Positions 1-11,670 of a DNA stretch of 64,000 bases are shown piece by piece; the first letter of the stretch is position 1, and every line of letters begins with the position of its first letter. A program made the translations under genes and the position numbers. The stretch lies in contig MU001679.1 of NCBI GenBank assembly GCA_010093515.1, forward strand, positions 199,684 through 263,683, given 5' to 3'. The stretch is from Lineolata rhizophorae (taxonomy: Eukaryota > Ascomycota > Dothideomycetes > Lineolatales > Lineolataceae). A model generated the notes under the pieces. That model was not told where the DNA came from. It searched no databases and was given only the letters and a program-made list of their open reading frames with translations.

Positions 1-799
1 GATGAGACGCCCTGGGCGCGCCCGGTGCAGGCGAGCAGTGGACGTCGGAGCGAGAGAAACGAAACGCGGGCGGCGGTTGGCCCCGCAGCAAAAGCTTCCC
101 CGGACGCGCATCACGTGCTCGGCTTGACCGCCCTGGGAGCGCGCCCGGCCCGGCCCAACCCCCGGCCACGTCCGCTCCGCTGCTCTGCACCACATCCATT
201 GCTCGCCTCCGCCTTTGGCCAGCGACCACTCACCCACCTCGCCTTGCCCTCACGCTGCCTGCCGGCCACGTCTGCGCGCCCGACCACCGCTGGCACCGCC
301 GGCGCTCTCTGCCGCCCCAGCAAGCCCCCGTCCGCGAGCCGCCGGGTCCGGCTGCTCGTGCGTGCCGCTTCTCCACCAGCGTTCACTCCGAAATACCGCC
401 TTGTCGCGTCCGGCGAATTGCATAGCCTTCCGGCCGTGCCAGGACCCAGGAACGGGCGGTGCGTTCATCTCGTTTGTTCCCACGAGCTCTACGGCTACGT
501 TCACAGCTTCTCTTTCTCTGTATAGCCGCTAACATGCGCCATAGGTCGCCTGCAGTTCGCACGCGTGTGCCGACAATTCGCCGCTGTGATCCTGGCTCGG
601 CTATTCGGCCTCCGCGGCGTTTTGGACCGTATATCCTTCTCTGCCAGACCACCACAGAACTTACCATCTCCGCACCATTTTGAGCATCCAACTTCTTCCT
701 TGAGCTATCCAAGTTCGTAACGCGCAAAGAGGACAATCGCACGAGAATCAGAGACGGACCAGCCGACTTCGCCGTTCGCGAGGACTCTGATCCGCCACC
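1..799. other. Upstream intergenic region, GC-rich
   Basis: No coding region is supported here. Open frames on both strands are low-complexity Arg/Pro/Ala-rich translations without family motifs. The last bases before position 800 form a good initiation context (CCACCATG) for the next gene, so the stretch probably holds its promoter and 5' leader. Confidence 0.6.
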
Positions 800-3119
800 A
801 TGCCTTGCTTTCACGGCCTCGCCGTGAGCATCCACTCGCCGGAGGGTCCGCTCTCCGAGTACTCCATCCAGCGGCAGTCGAAATTCCACCGCATCACGTC
901 CTACATTCCGGTCCCACCCCCAAAGATATCTGCGACGGGAAGGCCCGAGCAGTCGACCTTCGCCATTAGCATCACGCTCCTCACCCCCGGCCTGCCTGTA
1001 CCTTACTCCACGCCCAAGCCGACACCAGAAGACCCCAACCCGCGGCCCAAGATCGTGGGTGGTCTTCCCAGCCTGCCCGCTAGCCCTGCCGACCGCGGCA
1101 AGTACGGCGGCGTTATCGCGCCGTACCAACCTCTGACGGCATCGCCCAACGAGACCATCGCCGCGTACATATACTTCGACGGACGTGCGAAAGAGGAAGT
1201 GGCGACGCTGCTGCGCCGCGGCGAAGAGACCTGGGTAAACTCACGATGGGTCTCGGTTCCGGAATCCGAGGGCGGCGGCCTCGCAGAGCGCGAGTTCCTA
1301 TTCCGTGAAGTCGGACTTGAACGCTGGCTCAACGGACTCGATCTCGAGGGCAAAGAAAAGGACGTGGCTGCGCGCATCGAGCGCCGCCGACAGCGGCTCG
1401 AGCGCCGTCGCCGAAGGAAGGAAGAAGAGCTTCGTATCAAGAAGGAAGAAATGGCCGGTCAGAGCGATTCTGATGAGGATATGGGTGCTTCGGGAGCAGG
1501 CGGCTCCACGCTTGGCCGCCGTGCGTATGATCGCAACGGCGTATTGCGCTATGGCGATAACAAAGACGCTCCTGTAGAGAGTCTGTCGGGAACTGATAGT
1601 CTCTTTTCATCAGACTCGGACTCAGATGACGAGCCGCCCATGCCTGAGGCGGCCGGCCAGATCAAGGTCGCGCTCTTCCGCGTCCTGGCCTCGGGCGAGA
1701 TCAAGCGTGGCGAGTATTCGCCGCAGTTCGACGCCCACGACGATGACGACGCCGCGAGCAACCAGAACGGCAGCTCCAACGAGAACGGCAACAGCGGGGA
1801 TGTGGATCACACGACGAGTTTTGCGAAACCGAAGACACTAGATCCCAAGAGCATCAGCACGCAGACAGTCACGGGAATCGATCCGCCGGAGAAGCCGTAC
1901 GCAGTGTTCACGTTCCTATACCGTGGAGAGCGTAAGTGACTCTTATCCAACTCACTGGCCGTAATACGTGTACGTAAATAGTATGCTGACATACGGTTCT
2001 CGCAACTTTTCAGGTCAGCTCCAAAAGATGGGTATCCTTCCCCCTCCACGCGGCGCACAGGCGAGCAAGACACCCGGCTCTGCCTCTAAGCGCAAGTCTT
2101 CCAACATCGATTTCGGAAATCTGAAGCCGCTCGATGCATCGCACGGAACGCGCAACTTCGTTGGATACCGCGATAGCAGTGCGCGCAAGTCGCCTGCGTC
2201 GAAGAACTCGAATCCGTTCGCCAATAAGTCGGGTGGCCCTGCCGATGACGATGCTATGGACAGCGACGCGGATGATGAGGAGAATAGCAGGAAGGGAAAG
2301 AATGAAGACGATGATGTGGAAGAGTTAGATATCAAGGAAGGTGGTAGTGGGGCGTTGTTGAGCCCTGAGGATGCAGCCAAGGAAGGCGAGCTGGCGGAGG
2401 AGGTACGGAAGGTTAGGGTATGCGTTTCTAGCCTTTGCTGTCGTTCATTCTCATTTTCTTCTCATTATTCCTCGTGCTTTATCCTATATACCAAGCAGAA
2501 CTGACCTTCGAAACAGCTTAAGCGCCAGCACTCAGCCGAACCGATAGCACCACCAACTGCCACAACCGCCAGCCGCACCACCCCGCCTTTCACCACCACA
2601 AACGGCACCGACCCCCTCCTCCCCACGTCCACATCCGCCGATCTGGCCTCCGCCACCGCCTTAGGCCGCTCTACCTCGGTCGACACGGGCGCCGCGACAG
2701 CCACTACGGCCTCGAGCACAGGAACGGCCGCATCCTCCGGTGGTCCCTCTTCGACCACAGCGGCCGCTGCCGCCGAGCCCCTCGAGGGAATCATTGGCTC
2801 CCCGTTTAAGAAGCAGCGCGCTAGCCTCCCCGCCTTCGACGACGACGTCCGGCGCGGGCTGAGCCAGAAGCTGGTCGATGCGGTGATGGGGGCGGGTGCG
2901 AGCGGGACGGGGACCAGCGCGGGGGGGATGATGGCGGGAGGGAAGGCAGGCGACGGCGTGGATGGTGGGCCGTTGACGGGGGCGAATAGGGTGAGGGGTG
3001 AGGGGGAGGGGAGGCTGGAGAGGGTGCAGAGCGCGGAAGAAGGAGCGGGTGTGGGAGTGGGAGTGGGTTTGGGCGGGGATGGGAAGGAGGCGGGGGGGAT
3101 GATGGAGGAGGAGCTGTGA
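800..3119 (+). CDS. DUF7918-like conserved fungal protein with disordered C-terminus
   Basis: Three exons: 800-1931, 2014-2417 and 2517-3119, giving 712 aa. Both introns have consensus borders (GTAAGT..CAG, GTATGC..CAG) and the joins keep frame. The N-terminal half looks like the fungal DUF7918 fold: it opens with a beta-rich segment, has the strand AYIYFDGRA near residue 125, and closes with FTFLYRGERQLQKMGILPP across the first intron, matching that family's usual F-x-F-x-YR...L..GI-P ending. Between these lies a long Arg/Glu helix (about residues 185-220) and acidic Asp/Ser tracts. The C-terminal 330 aa are basic, acidic and then Thr/Ser/Gly-rich, so probably disordered. A nuclear role is an inference from composition; no catalytic motif is visible. 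Confidence 0.78.
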
Positions 3120-3793
3120 CTGGTGAATTTGCAGAGGTGTTTGGGATAGGTAAGGGGGGGGGGGGGAGGTTGCGGCGAGGCTTTTTATTGTTAATTGGGC
3201 AAGGAGGGAGGGGCCAAGGAAGTGGCAGGCGGAGAGATCGGTGCGACTGGGTTTAGCCATGGTGAGTGGCACGGATGGTTTTGTGTACTAGAGCAGACGT
3301 CGGGAGATGCGTGGACGGAGGGTTGGCTTGCTTAATGCGGAGAGGACTGCGGCGGCGGCGGCGTGGGCTATGAGACTAGCGCGCTCGAATGTCTGCCGAT
3401 GGGCGGCTAGCTGCCTATGCTTCTTCCTTCTGTCCCATATTATCATTCTTTCCATGGTGGATGGCAGGCGGGCGGGCGGGTGATTAGGGGGAAGGGCCTG
3501 GTTTGACCAGCTGTTGCTGTTGCTAGTGCTGTTGATAATATTTTTCCTTTTCACCTGTTCTGTAACTTCTTGTGTTTTTTTTTTTTTTTTCTCTAAGCTC
3601 TCCCCGTCCGCTTCAGCCCTCCGACGTCATCATGGATGGAATTGACTGGGCTGGCTGGCTTGGGATGGAGAAACGGGACTGCGTTAGGGATGGGGAGTGG
3701 GTTAGGGCTGGGCTAGGTCGGGCTAGTCTTGGCACATCTTGTTGGTTTTCTTTGCTGCTTTTTGCTCCTCTGTGTGGAGTTGATTGTGTTGAA

Positions 3794-3832
3794 TGAGTGA
3801 GTGAGTGAGTGAGTGAGTGAGTGAGTGAGTGA
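3794..3832. repeat. (TGAG)n microsatellite
   Basis: About nine uninterrupted TGAG units, 3' of the DUF7918-like gene. Confidence 0.95.
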
Positions 3833-4234
3833 TTAGGCAGGAAAGCAAGATGAGCAAACAGGAAGGTTTAATTGCCTTTTTTCTGTTGTGTGAGGGTGTA
3901 TGATGTGTGCGGTTGGTCTGCGTGCCTGGTGAATGCGGCCCGTTGTTGGAGGGAGGCGGCAGGGGTGGGATGTAGGGAGGTGAGGAAATGGGTGCGGGTA
4001 GGTTAGACCTGTTTCTTGCTTATTGAATTTCTTTGACGTGGTTTTCATGGCCTTCTGTTCGACTGCTGAACTTATGGGTCCGGTAGATGGCGTTTGATTC
4101 TGTTCATTTGCCTCGTCTTTCTTTCTTTTTTTCGACGGGCCCTTTACTCGGCTGGCTGGCGCTTTTTATTTTCGTGGGCGGTTTTCTTTCCCTTGGTCGC
4201 TCCCCAGGCATGCTTTTCGCTCGTCTCTTCACCC

Positions 4235-4258
4235 AATCTATCTATCTATCTATCTATC
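4235..4258. repeat. (ATCT)n microsatellite
   Basis: About six ATCT units inside the intergenic region. Confidence 0.9.
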
Positions 4259-5514
4259 CGCTTCTGTCCTTCCCGTACGTGTCGAAAAATCCCTTTGCCT
4301 TTCCCCTGTTTTGGTTTCGGTTTCTTGCCTCCCTAAGAGCGAGGTCCGCTCTTACCGTTTTTAAGTGTTCGCTTGCTTCTCTGAGGTATACGTTTGGCGG
4401 CTAAACCGCTGGAAGAAAGAGCGGGCGACCTATAGGCTCGGGCTCTAATTTTGCTTGGGACGTGACTCGGAGAAAGGGCAGACGTGGAAGGGATTGCGAG
4501 CAAAGGTATATCGGCGACGGAAAGGATGGGCCGGCAACCTGAGGTCTGCGACGGTTCCAGCTCCCTGGTTGGCCCGGTGGGTTGGGAGAGTTACGGGCTG
4601 GTGTACAATAGCGCCGACGAGCGATGTTCGAGGGGAGGCGACCAGTAATGGGCGTGGCTGTTGGTAAATAGGTGAGGGTAGATGGGCTGGACTTCATAAC
4701 GGGTTGGACCGGTTTTAGGCCGGGGCTTGGATGAGGAAGGAGATAACGGAGGCGTGGGAAGGCTGGATAGGTGGCGGTATGGGAATTAAAAAGGGAAGTA
4801 GTTGGAATGCGATATTCCCGTTTAGTTGTGCGTATTCCGGCGGATACGGGAGTGCGGGTTAAAAATCACCGTGTTAACGTGGTCCGGGAACAGTCCTCTC
4901 GACCGATAGATGCGTGGAGACCTTTGCTCACGACAATACGGGAACATGCAATTGCCTCGTCTCGTCATCCAGACGGTGGCGGTTCCATGGTACGCGTCTG
5001 ACGTGAGGTAGCCCGGCCGCAGCTGCATCTATCCACAACCTTCCTAATCGGGCAATATGCACGTTCTTGGACCGTCGAACGTCGCGCGCCTGCCGACGGC
5101 CACGTGCGCCAGCAGAATCCACTCGCGGTACCGTGGACCCGGGTCTAGGCGGAAATCCCTAATTGGTCGCTTGGTTTTCGGGCTTATAGGCCGTTTCGGC
5201 GTCGCTATACAGCGCCACGTTCGACGATACGGCGCCGCATTACCGCTTTTGGACTGTCGGTGAAATGGAACGCCCGGCGACACTTGGTGCATACGCCCGG
5301 GACGCGAGAACATGTGCAAGGCTCTGCTTTTGCTCTATGCGTCCTATGTATTGTCTATGTGGACAGTGAAATTAATTCAGTCGCATCGTCTTCTACAGGC
5401 TCTAAGTTTCGGTTTCTCGAACAGACATTCCACACAAACGCCTCCATGTATCTATCTACGCAACCGTCTAAATAGTATTACCACTATTTTGACTTCCCGC
5501 AAGCACTATCTGCC

Positions 5515-6632
5515 TCACCAAAACACTCCCACTCTACCATCTATGCCCAACCCTTCCCCGTTCGCCATCCTCTCCCCCAATCCTCTATGCCTATAATCAA
5601 ACGCCTTCACCAACCCCACCAAATGCGCCCCCGCCGCCGCCACGACCAGCACGTGAAAGATCTGATGCGAGCTACCGACGACGTCGAACCTGCCGGGCGA
5701 GAGGCGTTCGGGCACGCGAGCGGCGTAGACGGCGGCGCCGAGGATGTACAGGGCGCCCTGGAGCACGAGCCAGGGCAGCGCGATGCGGCGGGCGAGCTCG
5801 GCGGGGCCGAACAAGGAGAGGCCGTGCAGGACGGGCACGATGGCGGAGAGGCCCATGGCGACGAACATGGCGGCGCGGAAGGGGCGCAGGGACGGCGTGC
5901 GGAACGACGGGTGCAGGGAGACGAGGGCGCAGCCGGCGCCGATGGTGGTGATCTGCAGGCCGCGTTTGTTACTCGAGGGGCTTTGGAGAGGGAGGGGGGA
6001 AATGGATGGGACGGGTGTGTGTGTACGCGTGCGCGCATCTCGCTCACCATGGTCCAGTAGAACCGGATCCAGCCGACCTCGCCGCCGTACCCGTAGTATA
6101 TGCTCGGCACGAAGCTGCCCCAGATGAGCGCGACGATGCCCAGGTAGTCGAGCGCGTTGCCGACGCGCGCAACGCGCTCCGAGTGGTTCGAGATGGTGTG
6201 GAACGTCGCGCTCATGCCGAGGCAGGCCGCCGCGCCGCCGAAGAAGCAGCCGAACACGGCCACGTCCTCGCGCGACGCCGTCGGGTAGCGCGGCGCCAGC
6301 GCCGAGTGGATCACGTACGAGACGTACAGCGTGAGGATCGAGGGGAGCAGGTGCGAGTAGATGTTGACCGTCTCGTTGTGCACGTAGGAGAGTGAGTGGA
6401 GGGAGCGCCGGTACGAGTTCGAGGCCGGGCGGTAGCCGGTGAGGATGTAGTGGTTGTCGCGCTGCCAGTGGGGGAGGTCGTGCCAGGTTACGGTCAGGGA
6501 GTGGATGATTCTGTCGGGGAGAGATTGTGACGAGGGGGGGGAGGGACCGTCATTGTTATCGGTCTGGGCATTGTCCTTGGTGTCTGAAGGGCGTTGGTGA
6601 CGTTTTGCGTCGGACATGACAACTGCAGCCAT
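5515..6632 (-). CDS. PAQR/Izh family seven-TM membrane receptor (ADIPOR/hemolysin III-like)
   Basis: Two exons, 6632-6048 and 5952-5515, giving 340 aa; the ATG at 6617 (335 aa) is an alternative start. The intron is GTGAGC..CTGCAG, phase 0. Family marks are the entry motif ILTGYRPASNSYRRS, the NIYSH segment before TM1, the zinc-site motif SATFHTISNHSE, a conserved Asp in NALDYLGI, and the C-terminal metal-binding SSHQIFH followed by a further His. These three elements (Ser/His, Asp, HxxxH) make the zinc hydrolase-like site of PAQR receptors. Yeast Izh proteins act in zinc and sterol homeostasis in endomembranes. The gene is divergent from the following gene, with about 320 bp between the starts. 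Confidence 0.92.
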
Positions 6633-6954
6633 GAGTAGGACTTTGGCGGGGTTGCTGACGAGCCCTAATGTGGTGGTGTTCGGCGCATTGCTAGTTTCTC
6701 AGTTGATCCCTAAAACTAAAGGGAAGTTTTGTCGGCCCAATTGCCAGCGGAAAAAACAGAGAGTAAAAGTGAGAAGGACGTTGAAGTTGTTGGGATGCTT
6801 GGGAATGTGTTGGCGATCTCGAGGATCAACGCTGGCCCCCTGTCGGCACCAGCTGCCCCACCACATCCCACATTCGGTGGCCCCTGCAACTGCTGAGCTT
6901 CGGCCCCGCTCACTTCCCTTCTCACCTGCGCGAGTCGGTCCATCCAACCACGCC
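6633..6954. promoter_or_regulatory. Shared divergent promoter, PAQR gene / CSN8-like gene
   Basis: About 320 bp between two divergent starts. The frame of the + strand gene stays open through this stretch back to an ATG at 6616, but that extension lacks conserved composition and would overlap the PAQR start, so it is treated as non-coding. No individual site is certain. Confidence 0.45.
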
Positions 6955-8346
6955 ATGCCTCAGTCGCGGGGCTTCAATGGCCCCAACCCACCGAACGGGC
7001 CCAACGTGTCCGCCGCCGACGGCCCGGCCGCGTCCCAGCTCCGCGCCGCCGAGACGCGGCCCTCGTCCCGCCGCGGCGCCTCTGGAGCGTGGACGCGCCT
7101 GCGCCCACCGCTGAGCTCCGGCAACTCGTCGTCGTCGCAGCAGCAGCAGCACAACAACGCCGGCGGCGGCGGCGGCGGTAGTTCGGCCCACAACAGCTCG
7201 TCGACCTCGCTGCCGTACCGGTCCGCGGGGGCCTTCTCGTCGTCGCTGTCGTCGGCGGACCCGCTGCTGCAGTACGGGCTGCCGTCGCGCGGGGAGACGC
7301 GGCTCAACGACAAGAAGGCGCAGGAGGCGTTCTACAACAAGATCGTGGAGCGGTACATGAAGTTCTGCGGGAGCTTCAGCGCGCGGCCAGAGGAGCTGGA
7401 GCGCGAGTTCGCGGCCATGGGGCGCTTGGAACGGGGGGAGGCCGAGCTTGGAGGAGCGCAGGCCGGCGCCGCGTCCAAGGGGAAGAAGGGCCACGAGGCC
7501 AGGAGTACAGCGAGCAAAGCGCCTCCGTCTCAGCCGTCGTCGACAACCTCGCCCAAGCCACCACCACCACCGATATCCTCAGCCGCGCGGCCCAACCCGC
7601 CCAAGGCGCAGCCCTCGCCCGAGCTCCCCCTCCTCCTCTCCGCCATGCGCAAGCTGCGCGAGTCGATCCTCGCCACGCGCCGCACCGACCTCTTCGCCCA
7701 GCGCGCCTACATCTTCATCGTGCACGCCGCCGTGCTCTGCTCCGCCTGGCAGTCGTACCTGCCCGCGCTGACGTACCTGCTGCACGACATCCACGGGCCG
7801 AGCGCGGCCGCGCCGGCGGGCGCCGGCGGCTCCGGCGGCGCCGTCGCCGTCGCCGAGGCCGCCCGCGCCGAGGCCGAGGCCCGCGGCCACGCGCCCCTTT
7901 CCCCGCCCGAGCTGCACGAGCACGCCGCCTACCTCATCCTCGACACGGCCTGCCGCCAGGCGCGGCTGGCCGCCGCCTTCGCGCTGTACTTCCGCTACCG
8001 GCCGCCGGCGCCGCGGCTGCTGCCGGCGCTGCGCGCCCTCGCGCGCGGCGACTGGGTCGCCTGGTGGCGGCTGCGGCGCGGGGTCGATGGGTACGCCGGC
8101 CGCGTCATGGCCTTCGCGGACGAGGCCATGGGGCTGCATGCGCTCAAGTGTCTTGGCCGCGGCTATCTGGGGTGCGAGAGGAGGTTTGTGGAGGGCGCGG
8201 TCGGGGGCGTGGCGTGGGGGGAATTGTGCGAGAAGGGCGGCAAGTGGAATGTGGGGTGGGAGTTGGAGGGCGCAGAGGAAGGAGAGGAAGGGGAGCAGAG
8301 GGTGGTGATTAGGAGGCCGAAGGTTAAGGGTGGAGGGAAAGGGTAG
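6955..8346 (+). CDS. CSN8/PSMD8/eIF3k-domain-like protein
   Basis: Single exon, 463 aa from the ATG at 6955. An in-frame ATG at 6616 would add 113 aa of unconserved sequence and was rejected. Residues 1-110 are Ser/Gly/Gln-rich and disordered. From about residue 105 a helical core begins with a segment containing FYNKIVERYMKFC. A Pro/Ser linker follows, then an alpha-helical repeat region (about 220-430) with AYIFIVHAAVLCSAWQSYLP, an Ala/Gly-rich loop, and DWVAWWRLRRGVDGYAGRVM. The helical pattern and the WR motif recall the CSN8/PSMD8/eIF3k (PCI-like) family of proteasome-lid, signalosome and eIF3 subunits. I recognise the family type only and cannot assign a complex. The Ala/Glu-rich insert near residue 285-315 looks lineage-specific. 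Confidence 0.6.
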   Translation: MPQSRGFNGPNPPNGPNVSAADGPAASQLRAAETRPSSRRGASGAWTRLRPPLSSGNSSSSQQQQHNNAGGGGGGSSAHNSSSTSLPYRSAGAFSSSLSSADPLLQYGLPSRGETRLNDKKAQEAFYNKIVERYMKFCGSFSARPEELEREFAAMGRLERGEAELGGAQAGAASKGKKGHEARSTASKAPPSQPSSTTSPKPPPPPISSAARPNPPKAQPSPELPLLLSAMRKLRESILATRRTDLFAQRAYIFIVHAAVLCSAWQSYLPALTYLLHDIHGPSAAAPAGAGGSGGAVAVAEAARAEAEARGHAPLSPPELHEHAAYLILDTACRQARLAAAFALYFRYRPPAPRLLPALRALARGDWVAWWRLRRGVDGYAGRVMAFADEAMGLHALKCLGRGYLGCERRFVEGAVGGVAWGELCEKGGKWNVGWELEGAEEGEEGEQRVVIRRPKVKGGGKG

Positions 8347-8601
8347 GTTGCTGGTGCGCGGTGGGTGAAAGTGCGATGTTATCGCTTCCAATGCATTGCT
8401 TTGACTTCGCTTCCTAGAGATAGGCGGATACGGATTGCATCAGTTGGTCTCGGCAAAAGCTAGTCCGGACGACTGGAATTACTTGCATGATTTGGCATCG
8501 TCCTGTAGCGTGTACATACCCTATATTTACACAGCGCGCATGAAGGCTCTTGTAGCAGCTAATGTAGTTCAAATCCGGTAGAACACACCAGCTACCCCCC
8601 G

Positions 8602-10394
8602 TCAGTCCCCATCTTCGGTATCCTCCGCCCCCTCCATATCTTCATCGACACTCCCCTCACCCATTTCGACATCCTCGCCCACCTCCTCACTCCCTTCCCC
8701 CTCACTCTCATCGCTCCACAAATCTTCATCCAACATGTCCTCATCCTCCTCCTCGCTCTCCCCACTCTCCTCCACCTTCTCCCCCTTCCCTCTCTTCTCC
8801 TCTTTCCTCCTCACCTTCTCCTCCCGCTCCCTCCTCTTCCTCTCCACGTTCTCCTTCTGCACCTTCCTCCGTTCCTCCTTCTCCTTCCGCCTCTTCTCCC
8901 ACACCGCCTCCTGCTCCCTGACCTCCTTGCCGCTCTTGCGCACGTACTCGTGCCACAGCACTTTGCCCTCGCAGACGCCCTCCTCGACCTTGACGAGACG
9001 CAGCCTCATCCTCGGCCCCAGCTCAACCAGCTTAACCGCGCGCTTCTCCACCCCACCAGCACCGACTTTCCTCTTCGGTTTCTCCCCCTCCCCCTCCCCC
9101 TCCCCCTTATCCCCGCCTTCCCCCTCATTTCCGTCCCCGCCCCCCTCACCTTCGACCCCCTTCCTCCTCTTCAACGCCTCCGCCCTAACCCTCGCCCGCT
9201 CCGCCCGACTCTTCGGCTTCCGCCACCCGCTCAGCACCTCCACCTCGGCATCCGTCTCGACCTCGCTCTCAGACGTGAAGCCGCCGCCGCCTTCGCTGCC
9301 GCTACTCTCGCCCCCGAGCAGGTAGTCGGCCGCATCGTTGTAGCGGCCGAGGTTCGGCAGCGCGGCTCTGCGTGTCGCGCGGGACGACGATGCCGACGCC
9401 GACGCCGGCGCGCCGGTGGCGGAGTGCTTGGGCAGCTTCGTCGTCGGGGCAAAGCGGCGCAGCTTCGAGGGCAGCGCCGTCGAGCGCGTGGTGATGGCGT
9501 AGTGGCGCAGGGTGAGGACGTAGGTGGGGTGCGAGGTCGCGGCGCCGTCAGGGCCGGTGGAGATCGTGGAGGCGGATGGCTCGCGGTTGAGAAGGAGGAC
9601 GCGCTTCATGGAGTGGGGGGCGGTGGTTTGGGGTGAGATGGGCGGGAAGAGCGATTGGAAGACGGTTGTCGTGAGGGACTCGAGGTGTTTGGGGATTTGC
9701 GGCGTGGATGAGGTGCCGGTTGATGAGCCGTTGGCTGCAGGTGTTGTGAAGTTGTTCATGACGAGCTGGACCAGAGAGAGCTGCGTTAGCAAAGCCGCAC
9801 TGAATTCGATTGTGCACGTCAGGGACATACTAATGGCGCGGTCTGGAAGTCGTGCGTCCCCGTCCGAGGGTGTTTCTGCGCGCGCTGTACGTCCTTACAG
9901 AGCGAGTAGTTCTCCACGCGGAACGACAGCGTCGGACCTCGCGGCGTCACTGCCAGCCGCATGTTGGTGTTGCCGGACTTGGAGCGCGAGAACAGCAGCA
10001 GGTGCGTCACGCCCAGCGGACCCGCCATTGTCGTATAATCGCGCAGCCTGTTGGCTTTACGTTCCTATCAACACTCCCATAGCCGTGAGCATCATTCGGG
10101 ATTGTAGCCAAAAATATCAATCCAACCGAACTCAGAACGTTCAGTTGTAAGTGGGTTCAAGAGGAGATAAAGACCCCGTACCTGCAGCCTAGACGCCGTC
10201 CCAGGCTCCATGACTTGCCGAATGTCCTTGGCCAGCTCGCTAACACTGGGCCCGACCTGCTTCGCACCCCCCATGCGGATCACCATGCTCTGCGGCTTGC
10301 GCCCGCCGGCCTTGCTGCGCGCGACGGCCGCGCTCCCCGTCGGCGTGTTCTTCGCACCCAGATGCGTGCGCTTTTTCTTACGGCCGTGCGCCAT
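8602..10394 (-). CDS. SSF1: Ssf1/Peter Pan Brix-domain 60S ribosome biogenesis factor
   Basis: Three exons, 10394-10182, 10064-9831 and 9765-8602, giving 536 aa. The first join rebuilds SRLQERKANRLRDYTTMAGP and the second APLLVMNNF, both matching the Brix domain of yeast Ssf1 and metazoan PPAN. Other marks are the basic start MAHGRKKKRTH, PKSM-like PQSMVIRMG, GPLGVTHLLLFSRS, PRGPTLSFRV, SMKRVLLLN, and the conserved stretch KLVELGPRMRLRLVKVEEG with the following WHEYVRKS. The tail (about residues 410-536) is Glu/Lys-rich coiled coil and an acidic end. The protein acts in the nucleolus in pre-60S assembly and ITS2/27S processing. It converges with the CSN8-like gene (255 bp between stops). Confidence 0.95.
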
Positions 10395-11670
10395 AGTTGC
10401 TGTTCAGTCAATTGGTCGGGAGGGAAGTAGGGAAGTGAGTACGGAGGTCCGGTGTTGGCAGAGGAAACGAAAATTTGCTGTTCTGTGGTCTGCGCCAAGA
10501 TTTGCGGGCTGGAAATTTTGGCGGGCATCTTATCGATAAGTCTTGGGCGGTGAGCATGGTGCGAGTCCTATTGGTCCGGAGCACTACTTGTCCCGATCCG
10601 ACTGGATTTGTGCCTCAGATTAAAGGTTGCCTGCCAACGCGTCCATCCAGGTTTAGACCTTGAATAACTCCACAACGAAGCATGCTACGACATATTCAAC
10701 GCCAGATTTGAAATCACCGTATGAATATTAGTAGAGTTCCAGCAAGATTTTGACTGCGTATGTGACAACCGTGACACAATACAAGGTGTCTCGAATTCAG
10801 CTTTTTCATGAGCGGAAATATTATAAAAGTAACCCGACATATCCAAAGTTTGGGCCGCTTGCTCCTACAAATCCCAGCGATTTAGCATTTAAAGCTTGCG
10901 TTGCTGCCTCATTCCAGATTATAGTTTTGACGGCATATATCAGCGGACCTTGACTCGTGTTGCCAAGACACATGAGTCGTTTTAGCCGCGCCTGCGGTCG
11001 GTTCCATTTTGTATCCGGACCGAACGCCCGAGTGTCCGAGGTCCACTTTGGGGAACTGCCTAGCGTTCGCAGCAGTCCCGTCCGATCGGCCTTTTCAACG
11101 CTACATAGTTATGCAAACTTAGAATAATGGTCACTTTTGATGACTCTACTCTTTCTGGCTCGTTCTAGCCAGACTAGAGTTAGCATTGTCATAGCGACAG
11201 ACCAATGCATATCTACTATATAGGTACCTGCACGCGCAACCGCGAACTGAACGGTCCCTGCCAATGCGGCTCCATCGAGCCGACGACGGGGCAACATGAT
11301 TCGCTGTTAGGGGTGTGGTTCGACCGCCGTGCGGGCCGAATGTGGGGTCAGGGGCTCGGGATTGCGGTTGCGCTTCCCCGACAGTTGGGGCTCGGGGTAG
11401 TTGGAGCAGCGTCTGCCGCGTTTTAACGACAAACGCCCCGGGGAGGGGGGTTGGGAGGGCGGACGTCGTCGGAAGCTTGGAAGCTTTGGCCTAGCTACTT
11501 AGCTAGTTAGATGGCTAACTATCGGCAACAATCTACGGAATATCTTATTTACTTGTTTCTCGAGGTGGTTGCCCATCCGCTCACTCCGTCACCCCAATCT
11601 TTTCGTGATAAGCTCCTCGCTCCTCAGCTCCGTTGATATCCCTGGATACTCTGGTCCTCCCCTGCCCATC
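10395..11670. other. Intergenic region between SSF1 and VAO-family gene
   Basis: A 1.3 kb divergent intergenic space that must carry both promoters. The sequence is unique and more AT-rich around 10680-10940. I found no reading frame with family motifs and no recognisable repeat. Confidence 0.6.

Larger units (their letters stand above)
3120..5514. other. Intergenic region with simple repeats
   Basis: A 2.4 kb gap between convergent genes. It contains 3' flanks, a T-run at 3575-3590, a TGAG tetranucleotide array, an ATCT array, and unique sequence. The short open frames have no recognisable motif or splice logic. I see no gene. Confidence 0.6.

Noticed and set aside
383-1129. 248-codon open frame on the minus strand over the start of the first gene
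   Set aside because: It overlaps the conserved DUF7918-like exon antisense, is Arg/Gly-rich and shows no motif. It is a GC-driven shadow.
3794-3832. Tandem array considered as a CRISPR-like or satellite locus
   Set aside because: It is a pure 4-bp microsatellite with no spacers; CRISPR arrays are not expected in a fungal nuclear genome and none was seen in the window.
8735-9325. 196-codon Ser/Leu/Pro-rich + strand frame
   Set aside because: Exact antisense of the Glu/Lys-rich tail of SSF1; composition is the complement of that coding sequence.
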